Source: Pseudomonadota bacterium
GTDB taxonomy: Bacteria > Pseudomonadota > Gammaproteobacteria > Steroidobacterales > Steroidobacteraceae
Assembly (NCBI GenBank): GCA_021779535.1
Contig: JAJYAM010000014.1
Span: 1 to 41,809 of the forward strand
Direction of reading: 5' to 3'
DNA: 41,809 nt
The notes beneath the pieces were generated by a model. The model searched no databases. It saw nothing but the letters and a program-made list of their open reading frames with translations, and had not been told where the DNA came from. Shown one piece after another: positions 1-9,476 of this stretch (its first letter is position 1; the number at the start of each line of letters is the position of its first letter). The position numbers and the translations under genes are program-made.

Positions 1-159
1 GTGAAGGCCGATCGGAGCGTTCCGTACGGTGCGGTCGTGCGGGCAATGGTGCTGTTGCAGAACGCCGGCGCGGACAAGGTGGGCCTGCTCACCGATCCGG
101 CCGCCGCGGGCGCGGGAGCGACGCGCGCGCGACCCCGGCCGGCCTCACCGGGGCAGTGA
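1..159 (+). CDS. tolR: TolR, C-terminal fragment (cut by window edge)
   Basis: Only the last 52 residues are present. They read in frame from base 1 to the TGA at 157-159. The stretch with ADRSVPYGAVVRAM, LLQNAGADKVGLLTDP matches the periplasmic C-terminal domain of TolR, the ExbD-like partner of TolQ that converts proton motive force into movement of TolA. The tail after this domain is Ala/Arg/Pro-rich and not conserved. The stop overlaps the GTG start of tolA, as expected in a tolQRAB-pal operon. The true start lies outside the window. Confidence 0.85.
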   Translation: MKADRSVPYGAVVRAMVLLQNAGADKVGLLTDPAAAGAGATRARPRPASPGQ

Positions 160-1082
160 CGATGGCGCCGTTCCTGCGAGAGAACACTCGGCCGGCGTTC
201 TTCTCCCTGCTCCTGCACGGCGCGATCGCGGCGGCGTTGCTGTTCGCAGCCGATTTCTCGTTCCATCACGCCTCGCTCGGCGGATCGACGCCGATTCAGG
301 CGACCATCGTCGATTCGCGCCTGCTGAGGGCGGGCACGGCGGCGCATCGCGCGGCGGCGCCGCCGGCGCCACCCGCGCCCGCGAAGCCCGCGCCCGCGAA
401 GCCGGCGGTGCAGCCGTCGGCGGCCGCGCAGCAGCAAGCGCTCGCGCAGCGCCAGGCGGCGCAGCAGCACCTCGCCCGGCAACGTGCGGCGGAGCAGGCC
501 GCGGCCGCGGCGAAGCGCGCGGCGGCCGCGCAGGCGAAGCTCGCGGCCGCGACCGAGGCCAAACGCACGGCCGCCGCCGAAGCCAGGCGTGAGGCCGCCG
601 CCGAGGCCAAACGCGAAGCCGCCGCCGAGGCCAAGCGCGAAGCCGCGGCGCAGGCCAAGCGCGAAGCCGCCGCCGAGGCGAAACGTGAAGCCGCCGCGGC
701 CGCGAAGCGCAAGGCCGCCGCGCAGGCGGCCGCGCGCGCGACGATGCAGGCCGAGCTGCGCCAGCAGATCCAGGCCGAGGAACACGCCGACGCGATCGCC
801 GCGGGCCCGCTCGCGGATGCCTATCGCGCGGCGCTGCAGAGCCGGATCATCCAGGCCTGGATCAAGCCACCCGCCGCGAAGCCCGGGATCGATTGCCTCG
901 TGCGCGTGACGCAGGTTCCGGGCGGCGAGGTGACCCGCGCGCGGGTCACGCAGTGCAACGGCGACGCGGCCGTGCGCCAGTCGATCGAGAACGCGGTCTA
1001 TCGGGCGTCACCGCTGCCGACGCCGCCGGATCCGTCCCTGTTCCACCGAACCTTGATCCTCGAGTTCAAACCCGATGAATGA
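156..1082 (+). CDS. tolA: TolA, energy-transducing envelope protein
   Basis: TolA links the TolQR motor in the inner membrane to TolB-Pal and is needed for outer-membrane constriction at division. The product is 308 aa from GTG 156, which overlaps the tolR stop; ATG 162 is an equally possible start. Residues about 14-34 form one membrane segment carrying the Ser/His pair (SLLLH) typical of TolA and TonB. Residues about 60-225 are a long Ala/Lys/Arg/Glu-rich helix built partly from eight-residue repeats. The last about 95 residues (AYRAALQSRIIQAWIKP, then a Cys-containing LVRVTQ strand and ILEF near the end) are the globular domain III. It overlaps tolB by 8 nt. Confidence 0.93.
   Translation: MTMAPFLRENTRPAFFSLLLHGAIAAALLFAADFSFHHASLGGSTPIQATIVDSRLLRAGTAAHRAAAPPAPPAPAKPAPAKPAVQPSAAAQQQALAQRQAAQQHLARQRAAEQAAAAAKRAAAAQAKLAAATEAKRTAAAEARREAAAEAKREAAAEAKREAAAQAKREAAAEAKREAAAAAKRKAAAQAAARATMQAELRQQIQAEEHADAIAAGPLADAYRAALQSRIIQAWIKPPAAKPGIDCLVRVTQVPGGEVTRARVTQCNGDAAVRQSIENAVYRASPLPTPPDPSLFHRTLILEFKPDE
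526..741 (+). repeat. 24-bp tandem repeats in tolA (AAEAKREA units)
   Basis: About nine imperfect 24-bp units sit in frame in the middle of tolA, each encoding variants of AAEAKREA (AAEARREA, AAQAKREA, AAAAKRKA). Several adjacent units differ by only one or two bases, which suggests recent expansion by slippage or unequal recombination. They build the long helix of TolA domain II and are not a CRISPR or intergenic repeat. Confidence 0.85.
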
Positions 1083-2394
1083 CACCGTCCGATCTTCGTT
1101 GCTGGCCGTGTGCTGCGCACTCGGCGTGTTCGCGTTCGGCGCGCGCGCCCACGCGGCGTTCGTCGTGCAGATCACCCGCGGACAGGACGTCGCGATCCCG
1201 ATCGCGATCGTGCCGTTCGCCGCGAACGCCGGCGCGCCGGCGTTCGACGTCGCCGCGGTGGTCTCGCACGACCTCGGCGGGAGCGGCCGCTTCAAGTCGA
1301 TGCACCGCAAGGACATGATCGACCTGCCGCACACCGGCTCGCAGATCGTGTTCGACGATTGGCGGCGCCTGGACGCCGACTACATCGTGGTCGGGAGCTT
1401 GAGCCGCCCGGCGCCGGGACGCGTCGACGTGTCCTTCGAGCTCTACAACGTGCTCACCCAACAGCGCCTGCTCGGCTACCAGATCCACACCGACGACGCG
1501 GGGTTGCGGCTCGCGGCGCATCAGATCTCGGACCAGGTGTTCCAGAGCATCCTCGGGATCCACGGTGCGTTCGCGACCCGGATCGCGTACGTGCTGGTGC
1601 TCGGCAAGATCCCGCACCAGACTTTCCAGCTGGTCGTCGCGGACGCCGACGGCGAGAATCCGCGCGTCGTGATGCAGTCGGGCGAGCCGCTGATGTCGCC
1701 GGCGTGGTCGCCGGACGGGAAGCAGCTGGCCTACGTGTCGTTCGAGGACAAGCTCCCGTCGATCTACGTGCAGACCTTGAAGTCGGGCGCGCGGCAACTG
1801 GTGTCGGCGACCGCCGGCGTCAACCAGGCCCCCGCGTGGTCGCCGCACGGCCGGCGCCTCGCGGTCACGCTGTCGAACCGTTCCGGCAACCTCGACGTGT
1901 TCGTGCTGGATCTGGGGACCCATGCGCTCACCCGGATCACCCACAATCCGGGAATCGACACCGAGGCACAGTGGGCGCCGGACGGCGACAGCCTGTATTT
2001 CACGTCGGATCGCGACGGCGGCCCGCAGATCTTCCAGGTCTCGCTCGCGCCCGGCAGCCGGCCGCGTCGCATCACGTTCCAAGGCTCGTATAATGCCCGT
2101 CCGCGCCTCTCGCCCGACGGATCGCACCTCGCGTTCGTGACCCGTGTCCGCGGAGATTTCCGGATCGCGACGCTCGACCTGAAGGGCAACGGCGGGATGC
2201 AAGTGCTCACGCACGGTGCGTTCGACGAATCGCCGAGCTACGCGCCGAACGGCGCCGAGATCATCTACGCGACCCACCAGCGCGGTCGCGGGGTGCTCGC
2301 GCTGGTGAGCACCGACGGACGGGTCCAGCAGACGCTGGTCTCGCCCGAGGGGGACGTGGAGGAGCCGGTCTGGGGACCGTACGGAAGCGAATGA
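1075..2394 (+). CDS. tolB: TolB, periplasmic beta-propeller of the Tol-Pal system
   Basis: This is a 439-aa protein with a signal peptide ending about residue 27 (ARAHA/AF). An N-terminal domain follows (residues about 30-160, VGSLSRPAPGRVDVSFELYNV), then a WD-like propeller of PD40 repeats, seen as recurring WSPDGKQLAYVS, WSPHGRRLAVT, WAPDGDSLYFTSDRDG and LSPDGSHLAFVT. TolB binds Pal and the TolA C-terminus in the periplasm. ATG 1075 lies inside the last codons of tolA, so the two are probably translationally coupled. Length and domain order are normal for the family. Confidence 0.96.
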   Translation: MNDTVRSSLLAVCCALGVFAFGARAHAAFVVQITRGQDVAIPIAIVPFAANAGAPAFDVAAVVSHDLGGSGRFKSMHRKDMIDLPHTGSQIVFDDWRRLDADYIVVGSLSRPAPGRVDVSFELYNVLTQQRLLGYQIHTDDAGLRLAAHQISDQVFQSILGIHGAFATRIAYVLVLGKIPHQTFQLVVADADGENPRVVMQSGEPLMSPAWSPDGKQLAYVSFEDKLPSIYVQTLKSGARQLVSATAGVNQAPAWSPHGRRLAVTLSNRSGNLDVFVLDLGTHALTRITHNPGIDTEAQWAPDGDSLYFTSDRDGGPQIFQVSLAPGSRPRRITFQGSYNARPRLSPDGSHLAFVTRVRGDFRIATLDLKGNGGMQVLTHGAFDESPSYAPNGAEIIYATHQRGRGVLALVSTDGRVQQTLVSPEGDVEEPVWGPYGSE

Positions 2395-2470
2395 GCGGGC
2401 GAGGCGCGCCCGGCGCGTCGGCCCGGACGAGTGGTGAAGAACGGTCGAAAAACCTTGGATGGAGATTCCG

Positions 2471-3025
2471 ATGAAGAGATTGACGGCGATCACCCTTTTG
2501 CTGACCGGCGCGCTCGCGCTGGCGGGATGCCACGGCAAGACCGCGGTCAAGGGCCAGTCGGCTTCGGCGACCGAAGTCCCGGCGAGCGCGACGACCGGCG
2601 GGGCGGGCGGCGCGGGCACGACGATGACCCCGCTGAACGGCGCGAACGGCGGATCGCTCCAGGCGGTCGCCCAGGCGGGCAACGCCGTGCCGCGCGAGCA
2701 GCGCACGATCTACTTCGATTTCGACAAGTCCGAGATCAACCCGCAGTACGAGCCGATCATCGCCGCACACGCGAAGACGCTGATCGCCAATCCCGGCCTG
2801 CGGATCCGTCTCGAGGGCAACACCGACGATCGCGGCAGCCGCGAGTACAACATCGGCCTCGGTGAGCGCCGCGCGCAGGCGGTGCGTCGCGCGCTGATGC
2901 TCCAGGGGGTCGCGGACTCGCAGATCGAGACCGTGAGCTATGGCGCCGAACGGCCCGCCGTCGAGGGCGACAACCCCCAGGCCTGGGCGATGAACCGGCG
3001 CGTCGACATGGTGTACTTGCCGTGA
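2471..3025 (+). CDS. pal: Pal, peptidoglycan-associated outer-membrane lipoprotein
   Basis: The product is 184 aa from ATG 2471, chosen because a GGAG at 2461-2464 lies 6 nt upstream; an in-frame ATG at 2459 lacks a site. The signal peptide ends in LALAGC with the lipid-modified Cys at residue 20. A Gly/Ala/Thr-rich linker precedes an OmpA-like peptidoglycan-binding domain (TIYFDFDKSEI, then RLEGNTDDRGSREYN and LGERRAQAVRRAL). Pal ties the outer membrane to the cell wall and cycles with TolB. The stop overlaps the cpoB GTG start by 4 nt. About 76 bp separate it from tolB with no clear promoter. Confidence 0.96.
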   Translation: MKRLTAITLLLTGALALAGCHGKTAVKGQSASATEVPASATTGGAGGAGTTMTPLNGANGGSLQAVAQAGNAVPREQRTIYFDFDKSEINPQYEPIIAAHAKTLIANPGLRIRLEGNTDDRGSREYNIGLGERRAQAVRRALMLQGVADSQIETVSYGAERPAVEGDNPQAWAMNRRVDMVYLP

Positions 3026-3966
3026 CGCGGCGCGCCGCCGCGGCGGCTCTGGTCGCCTGCGCGGGCGCTGCGGCGCTCGCGGGCTGCGCGACTTCGCCGC
3101 CGCAGCCGGATCCGGTGCAGCTCCAGCTCGCCGATCTCGGTACGCGGCTCACGCGCGTCGAGCGCGTGGTCGACAACCGCAGCCTCCTCGATCTGTCGAA
3201 TCAGCTCGACGCGACCCGCGCCGACCAGCGCACGCTGCACAACGAGGTCGACGAGTTGCGGCATCGGCTCGATCAGGATCGCAAGCGCGAGCTCGCCCAG
3301 TACGCCGATCTCGATGCGCGGCTGAAGAAGCTCGAGGCCGAGCAGGCCGCGGTCGGTGGCGCCGGAACGGGCGGCGCGGGTGCCGGTGCGGACGCTGGTG
3401 CGGGCGGCGCGGGATCGGGTGACACCGGTGCCGTCAGCGGCGGCGGCACCGACGAGTCCGGATCGCAGGGCGCCTCGAACGGTGCGCCGGCGTCCGGCGG
3501 CGCGTCCGCGCCGTCGGATCAGTCCGCGGGTCAGCCGGCGGCGTCGAGCGCCGCGCCAGCGTCGTCCGGTGCCGCCGCGGGCGGCGATCAGGCGGCCTAT
3601 CAGGCGGCGTTCGACCGGCTGAAGAGCGGCGATTATGCGCAGGCCGCGGCTGCGTTCAAGCGCTTCCTCGCCGACCATCCGAACAGCGACTACGCGCCGA
3701 ACGCGCAGTACTGGATCGGCTGGACCTATTACGTGAATCGCGAGTTCGAGCCGGCGCTGCATGCGTTCCAGGCGGTCATCGACGACTACTCGTCCTCGAC
3801 GAAGGTGCCGGACGCGATGCTGAACGTCGGCTACTGCGAGTACGAGCTCAAGCACCGGACGGAGGCGCAGCGCGTGCTGCGCGCGGTGATCGCGAAGTAC
3901 CCGGGGACCTCGGCAGCCCGCCTCGCCGCGAAGCGCCTCGCCGAGATCCGCGCGGAGTCGCGTTGA
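3022..3966 (+). CDS. cpoB: CpoB (YbgF), TPR cell-division coordinator, with lipobox
   Basis: The product is 314 aa from GTG 3022 (GTGA overlap with pal). Residues about 30-110 are a heptad-rich coiled coil ([31 protein letters not shown]). Residues about 113-187 are a Gly/Ser/Ala low-complexity linker. Residues about 190-312 hold TPR repeats with the YbgF pattern ([34 protein letters not shown]). CpoB couples Tol action to peptidoglycan synthesis by PBP1B. The signal sequence ends LAGC with Cys at residue 22, a canonical lipobox, so this copy may be a lipoprotein whereas E. coli CpoB is soluble. Confidence 0.92.
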   Translation: MTRRAAAAALVACAGAAALAGCATSPPQPDPVQLQLADLGTRLTRVERVVDNRSLLDLSNQLDATRADQRTLHNEVDELRHRLDQDRKRELAQYADLDARLKKLEAEQAAVGGAGTGGAGAGADAGAGGAGSGDTGAVSGGGTDESGSQGASNGAPASGGASAPSDQSAGQPAASSAAPASSGAAAGGDQAAYQAAFDRLKSGDYAQAAAAFKRFLADHPNSDYAPNAQYWIGWTYYVNREFEPALHAFQAVIDDYSSSTKVPDAMLNVGYCEYELKHRTEAQRVLRAVIAKYPGTSAARLAAKRLAEIRAESR

Positions 3967-4661
3967 TCGGATCCGCCGCCGCGGCGCCGCCGCGCGCCGA
4001 CGCGTCCGGGCAACCGCGGCCCGCGCGGCTGCGGGTGAACGAGATCTTCTACTCGTTGCAGGGCGAGGCGGATGCGGTCGGATACCCGACCGCGTTCGTG
4101 CGCCTCACCGGCTGTCCGCTGCGCTGCCGGTATTGCGATACCGCGTACGCGTTCCACGCCGGGGACTGGCTCACGCTCGACGCGATCGCCGAGCGCGTGC
4201 GCGGCACCGGCGCCGCGCACGTCTGCGTGACCGGCGGCGAGCCGCTCGCGCAGCCGAATTGCCTGCCGCTGCTGGCGCGGCTGTGCGACGAGGGGCACGC
4301 GGTGTCGCTCGAGACGAGCGGCGCGCTCGACGTGTCCGCGGTCGACCGGCGGGTCGACCGCGTGATCGACGTGAAGACGCCGGACTCCGGCGAGAGCGAG
4401 CGCAACCGGATCGAGAACTTCGCGTGCCTGCGCGATCGCGACCAGCTGAAATTCGTGATCGGCTCGCGCGCGGACTACGAGTGGAGCCGGCGCTTCCTCG
4501 CCGAGCACGCGCTCGTCGGACGCTGCCGGCTGCTGTTCTCGCCGAGCCACGGCACGCTCGCGCCGGCGGAACTGGCCGGGTGGATCCTCGCGGACCGGCT
4601 GCCGGTGCGATTCCAACTGCAGCTCCACAAGATCCTGTGGGGCGACGTGCCCGGCCGATGA
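3963..4661 (+). CDS. queE: 7-carboxy-7-deazaguanine synthase QueE (radical SAM)
   Basis: QueE turns carboxy-tetrahydropterin into 7-carboxy-7-deazaguanine on the way to queuosine. The cluster-binding motif CPLRCRYC (Cys 51, 55, 58) is a normal CX3CX2[20 protein letters not shown] and LETSGAL are typical family motifs, and the C-terminus ends with QLHKILWG as in other QueE proteins. The start is taken as TTG 3963, which overlaps the cpoB stop and has GGAG 6 nt upstream. A GTG at 4035 would give the bare core (VNEIFYS) and cannot be excluded. The stop overlaps queC by 4 nt. Confidence 0.93.
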   Translation: MIGSAAAAPPRADASGQPRPARLRVNEIFYSLQGEADAVGYPTAFVRLTGCPLRCRYCDTAYAFHAGDWLTLDAIAERVRGTGAAHVCVTGGEPLAQPNCLPLLARLCDEGHAVSLETSGALDVSAVDRRVDRVIDVKTPDSGESERNRIENFACLRDRDQLKFVIGSRADYEWSRRFLAEHALVGRCRLLFSPSHGTLAPAELAGWILADRLPVRFQLQLHKILWGDVPGR

Positions 4662-5371
4662 CGGCGCGCGCGGTCGTGCTGCTCTCCGGCGGCCTCGACT
4701 CGGCGACCGTGCTCGCGATCGCGCGCGCGGAAGGGTTCGAGTGCCACGCGCTGAGCGTGCGCTACGGGCAGCGCCACGACGCCGAGCTCGACGCGGCCGT
4801 GCGGGTCGCCGCCGCGCTCGGTGCGCACGAGCACCGCGTGATCGGCGTCGACCTCGGCGCGATCGGCGGATCGGCGCTGACCGACCCGTCGATCCCGGTG
4901 CCGACCGCACCGACCGAGGGCATCCCGGTGACCTACGTGCCGGCGCGCAATACCGTGCTGCTGTCGCTCGCGCTCGGCTTCGCCGAGGTCGCCGGCGCGC
5001 ACACGCTGTTCATCGGCGTGAACGCGGTCGATTATTCCGGCTATCCGGATTGCCGGCCGGCGTTCATCGACGCGTTCGAGCGGCTCGCGACGCTCGCGAC
5101 CAAGGCCGGCGTCGAGGGCGCGCCGTTCGCGGTGCGCGCGCCGCTGATCCGCTCCTCGAAGGCCGAGATCATCCGGCGCGGCCTCGCGCTCGGCGTCGAT
5201 TACGCGCTGACGGTGTCGTGCTATCGAGCCGATGCCGACGGCCGCGCCTGCGGCGAGTGCGACGCGTGCCGGATCCGTGCGCGGGGCTTCCGGGACGCGG
5301 GCGTCCCCGACCCGACGCGCTACCACCGCGGCGCGGGCGGCGGATGCTCCGCGGGCGGACTTCGGCTATGA
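4658..5371 (+). CDS. queC: 7-cyano-7-deazaguanine synthase QueC
   Basis: QueC is an ATP-dependent enzyme that makes preQ0 from the QueE product. The product is 237 aa and starts at ATG 4658 in an ATGA overlap with queE. The ATP-pyrophosphatase loop SGGLDS is at residues 10-15. [37 protein letters not shown] and a C-terminal zinc cluster (SCY, then CGECDAC) complete the signature. The last codons contain the likely -10 element of the following tRNA gene. Confidence 0.96.
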   Translation: MTARAVVLLSGGLDSATVLAIARAEGFECHALSVRYGQRHDAELDAAVRVAAALGAHEHRVIGVDLGAIGGSALTDPSIPVPTAPTEGIPVTYVPARNTVLLSLALGFAEVAGAHTLFIGVNAVDYSGYPDCRPAFIDAFERLATLATKAGVEGAPFAVRAPLIRSSKAEIIRRGLALGVDYALTVSCYRADADGRACGECDACRIRARGFRDAGVPDPTRYHRGAGGGCSAGGLRL

Positions 5372-5372
5372 T
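5367..5372 (+). promoter_or_regulatory. Likely -10 element for tRNA-Lys inside queC 3' end
   Basis: TATGAT lies 12 nt before the first base of the tRNA and overlaps the queC stop codon (TGA 5369-5371). No convincing -35 hexamer stands 16-18 nt upstream, so the tRNA may rely on this weak element, on read-through from queC, or on both. Confidence 0.45.
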
Positions 5373-5384
5373 TCGCGGCCGGCC

Positions 5385-5460
5385 GGGACGGTAGCTCAGT
5401 TGGTAGAGCAAGGCCCTTTTAAGGCTTTGGTCCTGGGTTCGAGTCCCAGCCGTCCCACCA
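5385..5460 (+). tRNA. tRNA-Lys (anticodon TTT)
   Basis: This 76-nt sequence folds as a normal cloverleaf. The acceptor arm GGGACGG pairs with CCGTCCC, the D arm is GCTC/GAGC, and the anticodon stem AGGCC/GGCTT has loop CTTTTAA (anticodon TTT). The T arm CTGGG/CCCAG has loop TTCGAGT, and CCA is encoded at 5458-5460. A tRNA-Lys next to the tol-pal-cpoB region also occurs in E. coli, so this is conserved neighbourhood rather than a functional link with queuosine, which modifies tRNAs with GUN anticodons. Confidence 0.98.
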
Positions 5461-5504
5461 CCCCCCGAGCACCGCGCACGCGGCCGTGAGGAGCCCGACG
5501 CCCC

Positions 5505-6011
5505 GTGGAACTCATCGACGCGATCACCACCCGCAAGTCCGCGGCGCGCCTGCACGCGCCGGGGCCGAACGAGGCGGAGCTGGACACGCTGCTCGACGCG
5601 GCGAACCGCGCGCCCGACCATGGGCGGCTGCGGCCGTGGCGGTTCCGGGTGCTCGATGCCCCGGCGCGGCACGCGCTAGCCGATGCGGTCGCGGACGCGC
5701 GCCGGCGCCGCGACCCGGCCGCGACCGAGGAGCAGCTGGACAAGGAGCGCGAGAAATTCCTGCGGTCGCCGACGCTGCTGCTCGCCGCGTGCGTGGTCCG
5801 GCGCGATCAGCCGAAGGTCCCGGAGATCGAGCAGGTCCTCGCGACCGGGGCCGCGGTCGAGAACCTGATCCTGGCCGCGCATGCGCTCGGCTACGGCGCG
5901 ATGTGGAAGACCGGCCCCGCGGCGTACGATCCCGCGGTGAAGGCCGCCGTCGGTCTCGCGCACGAGGATCACATCGCGGGCTTCGTGCACCTCGGGTCCC
6001 GCGCGCCGTGA
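5505..6011 (+). CDS. YdjA-like nitroreductase family FMN oxidoreductase
   Basis: This is a 168-aa protein of the single-domain nitroreductase fold. N-terminal LIDAITTRKSAARL and APDHGRLRPWRF match the FMN-binding start of YdjA-type members. ATGAAVENLILAAHALGYGAMWKTG is the conserved central helix and strand, and HLGS sits at the C-terminus. Such proteins are FMN homodimers that reduce nitro compounds or quinones with NAD(P)H; the physiological substrate is unknown. GTG 5505 is used; GAGGAG at 5487-5492 is 12 nt away, a long spacing. It is followed 43 nt later by hemH. Confidence 0.85.
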   Translation: MELIDAITTRKSAARLHAPGPNEAELDTLLDAANRAPDHGRLRPWRFRVLDAPARHALADAVADARRRRDPAATEEQLDKEREKFLRSPTLLLAACVVRRDQPKVPEIEQVLATGAAVENLILAAHALGYGAMWKTGPAAYDPAVKAAVGLAHEDHIAGFVHLGSRAP

Positions 6012-6054
6012 CCGCGGATGCGGCGCGCGGGCGGATCCCGCGGCGATCGGCCCG

Positions 6055-7080
6055 ATGAGCTTCTACGAGGCGGGTCTGCCCCGCACGAGCGAGGAGCCGG
6101 CGCGCATCGGCGTGCTGGTCGTGAACCTCGGGACCCCGGCGGCGCCGGCCTATCGTCCGGTGCGCCGGTACCTGCGCGAGTTCCTCGGCGATCGGCGCGT
6201 CGTCGAGACGCCGCGGCCGATCTGGTGGCCGGTGCTGTTCGGGCCGGTGCTGACCTTCCGGCCGCTGCGCAGCGCGCGCAACTACCGCAAGATCTGGGGC
6301 CCCGGCGGATCGCCGCTCGCGGTGCTGTCGGGCCGCCTGAGCGAGAAGATCGGCGCGCGCCTCGCGCAGCGGCTCGGCGACCGCGTGCGGGTGCGGCTCG
6401 CGATGACCTACGGCGAACCGGGCCTCGCCGAAGGCTTGCGCGCGCTCGCGCAGCACAACGCGCGCCGCGTGCTCGTGCTGCCGCTGTATCCGCAGTACTG
6501 CGCGGCGACCACCGGGTCGGTGTTCGACGCGACCACGCGGGTGCTGCGCCGCTGGCGCGTGCTGCCGGAGCTGCGCTTCGTGAACGATTACCACGGCGAT
6601 GCCGGTTACCTCGATGCGCTCGCCGCGCGGATCGAGAGCCACTGGAGCGCCGCCGGCGAGCGCAGCCATCTGCTGTTCTCGTACCACGGGATCCCGGTCG
6701 ATTACGTCGCCGCGGGCGACCCGTACCGCGACCAGGCCGAGGCGACGACGCGCGCGATCGTCGCGCGCCTCGGCCTCACCGACGCCGCGTGGTCGCACGC
6801 GTATCAGTCGCGGTTCGGGCCGGTCGAATGGCTGCAGCCGTACACCGGCGTGCGCTTGCGGGAGCTGGCGGACCGCGGGGTGCGCCGGATCACGGTGGTG
6901 TCGCCGTCGTTCGCGGTCGATTGTCTCGAGACGCTCGAGGAGATCGCGATCGGCTACCGCGAGGAGTTTCTCGCACACGGCGGCGAACGCTTCTCGATGG
7001 TGCCGGCCTTGAACGACGACGACGCGCACGCCGACGTGCTCGCCGCACTCGCGCTGCGCCACCTCGGCGGCTGGGTGTGA
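6055..7080 (+). CDS. hemH: Ferrochelatase (protoheme synthesis)
   Basis: HemH inserts ferrous iron into protoporphyrin IX, the last step of protoheme synthesis. The 341-aa product starts GVLVVNLGTPAAP and carries YPQYCAATTGSV, the active-site motif LLFSYHGIP with the catalytic His, QSRFGPVEWLQPYT, and VVSPSFAVDCLETLEEI. All are characteristic of proteobacterial ferrochelatase, and the length is normal. There is no C-terminal iron-sulfur extension. It lies 43 nt after the nitroreductase gene and may be cotranscribed. A strong GC hairpin follows the stop. Confidence 0.96.
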   Translation: MSFYEAGLPRTSEEPARIGVLVVNLGTPAAPAYRPVRRYLREFLGDRRVVETPRPIWWPVLFGPVLTFRPLRSARNYRKIWGPGGSPLAVLSGRLSEKIGARLAQRLGDRVRVRLAMTYGEPGLAEGLRALAQHNARRVLVLPLYPQYCAATTGSVFDATTRVLRRWRVLPELRFVNDYHGDAGYLDALAARIESHWSAAGERSHLLFSYHGIPVDYVAAGDPYRDQAEATTRAIVARLGLTDAAWSHAYQSRFGPVEWLQPYTGVRLRELADRGVRRITVVSPSFAVDCLETLEEIAIGYREEFLAHGGERFSMVPALNDDDAHADVLAALALRHLGGWV

Positions 7081-7082
7081 GC

Positions 7083-7105
7083 GTCCCGCCGCGGCGCGGC
7101 GGGAC
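7083..7105 (+). terminator. Perfect 9-bp hairpin after hemH, no T tract
   Basis: GTCCCGCCG (7083-7091) pairs perfectly with CGGCGGGAC (7097-7105) around a 5-nt loop, three bases after the hemH stop. There is no T run, so it may act only as a Rho-assisted terminator or as an mRNA 3' end stabiliser. Confidence 0.45.
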
Positions 7106-7127
7106 CGCCGGCCGCGGATCCCGGCAC

Positions 7128-7157
7128 TTGCGTGCCGCGGCGCCGCAGTGCTAGATT
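7128..7157 (+). promoter_or_regulatory. Sigma-70 promoter with extended -10 for the leuA leader
   Basis: TTGCGT (7128-7133) and TAGATT (7152-7157) are 18 nt apart, and the -10 is preceded by TG at 7149-7150 (extended -10). The expected start of transcription, about 7 nt downstream of the -10, is around 7164, which falls almost on the ATG of the leader peptide at 7165. Confidence 0.55.
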
Positions 7158-7164
7158 CCGAGCC

Positions 7165-7248
7165 ATGCACTTCGATGTCGGCACCGGTCTTCCGCTTCGC
7201 GCACCGCGGTCTTGCGGGCTCGACGCGCTGCTGATTCTGCGCCGCTAG
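7165..7248 (+). CDS. Candidate leuA leader peptide (27 aa, Leu-Leu-Ile-Leu near the end)
   Basis: A 27-codon reading frame runs ATG 7165 to TAG 7246-7248 between hemH and leuA. It begins MHFDVGTG and ends DALLILRR. The run CTG CTG ATT CTG (7228-7239), six codons before the stop, is what a ribosome-mediated attenuation leader for branched-chain amino acids would need. No ribosome binding site is seen, but the predicted transcript starts within about two bases of the ATG, so it could be translated as a leaderless message. The peptide itself has no recognisable domain. Confidence 0.55.
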   Translation: MHFDVGTGLPLRAPRSCGLDALLILRR

Positions 7249-7278
7249 GCGCAATCCTCTCGCGCCAACGGTCGGCGC
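7238..7278 (+). promoter_or_regulatory. Candidate alternating stems of a leuA attenuator
   Basis: Four short segments can pair alternately: TGCGCC (7238-7243) with GGCGCA (7248-7253), GGCGC (7248-7252) with GCGCC (7262-7266), and GCGCC (7262-7266) with GGCGC (7274-7278). Segment 1 overlaps the last Leu codon of the leader peptide and the first hairpin loop holds its stop codon. This is the layout of a transcription attenuator, but no T tract follows the last stem, and 5-bp GC matches arise easily in such GC-rich DNA. Confidence 0.35.
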
Positions 7279-7281
7279 TGA

Positions 7282-9045
<1,764 letters not shown>

Positions 9046-9154
9046 CCGCAACGCGGAGAAAACCCAGCGTTTTCAAGGGTTGCCAGGGACGCGCCGCGGA
9101 TTTTGCGGTGCAGCATGGCGGGGCTTGATGGGTGCGGCCGATGACCCCATGGTG

Positions 9155-9182
9155 TTGAATGCGCGGCGGAATCGGCTATAGT
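9155..9182 (+). promoter_or_regulatory. Sigma-70 promoter upstream of the small protein and lysC-lysA
   Basis: TTGAAT (9155-9160) and TATAGT (9177-9182) are separated by 16 nt, the best promoter match in the leuA-lysAC interval. Nothing else is recognisable in the roughly 200 bp from 9046 to 9244; no lysine riboswitch is seen. Confidence 0.6.
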
Positions 9183-9244
9183 GCCGAACTTCGTGCCGGG
9201 GCTGACCCGTAGATCCCATTGATTTGAAGGGCTTTTCTCGACCC

Positions 9245-9463
9245 ATGAGCGAACGAGCGAACCAGCATTTCGACATCGACGACGAATTCCTCGGTGACAA
9301 CGAGGATACCCAGGAGTTCGAGCCCCTGTTGGAGCGCACCGAACGGCGGCCGAAAGCGGCGCCGCCGGGTAAACGCGGCAAGGCCGCGTGGAGCCGGGTC
9401 GAGGACGTGCTGGCCGAGCGTCAGCTCGCGCGCGAGCTGCGCGACATCTTCGAAGACGAGTGA
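9245..9463 (+). CDS. Small charged protein, PA3496-like
   Basis: The product is 72 aa from ATG 9245 (an in-frame TTG at 9224 would add seven). It is acidic at the N-terminus (FDIDDEFLGDNEDTQEFEP), has a basic middle (RTERRPKAAPPGKRGKAAW) and ends in an amphipathic helix (SRVEDVLAERQLARELRDIFEDE). The terminal helix resembles the small Pseudomonas PA3496-type family, whose role is poorly known. No signal peptide or membrane segment is seen. It has its own promoter and ends 29 nt before lysC-lysA, so it may be the first gene of that transcript. Function cannot be assigned. Confidence 0.6.
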   Translation: MSERANQHFDIDDEFLGDNEDTQEFEPLLERTERRPKAAPPGKRGKAAWSRVEDVLAERQLARELRDIFEDE

Positions 9464-9476
9464 GCGGTGAACGCTG

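Noticed and set aside
526-741. CRISPR-like or intergenic repeat array
   Set aside because: The units are contiguous, without spacers, and in frame within tolA.
9046-9244. Lysine riboswitch before the lysC-lysA fusion
   Set aside because: The interval is too short and shows none of the conserved lysine-riboswitch elements; only a promoter is visible.
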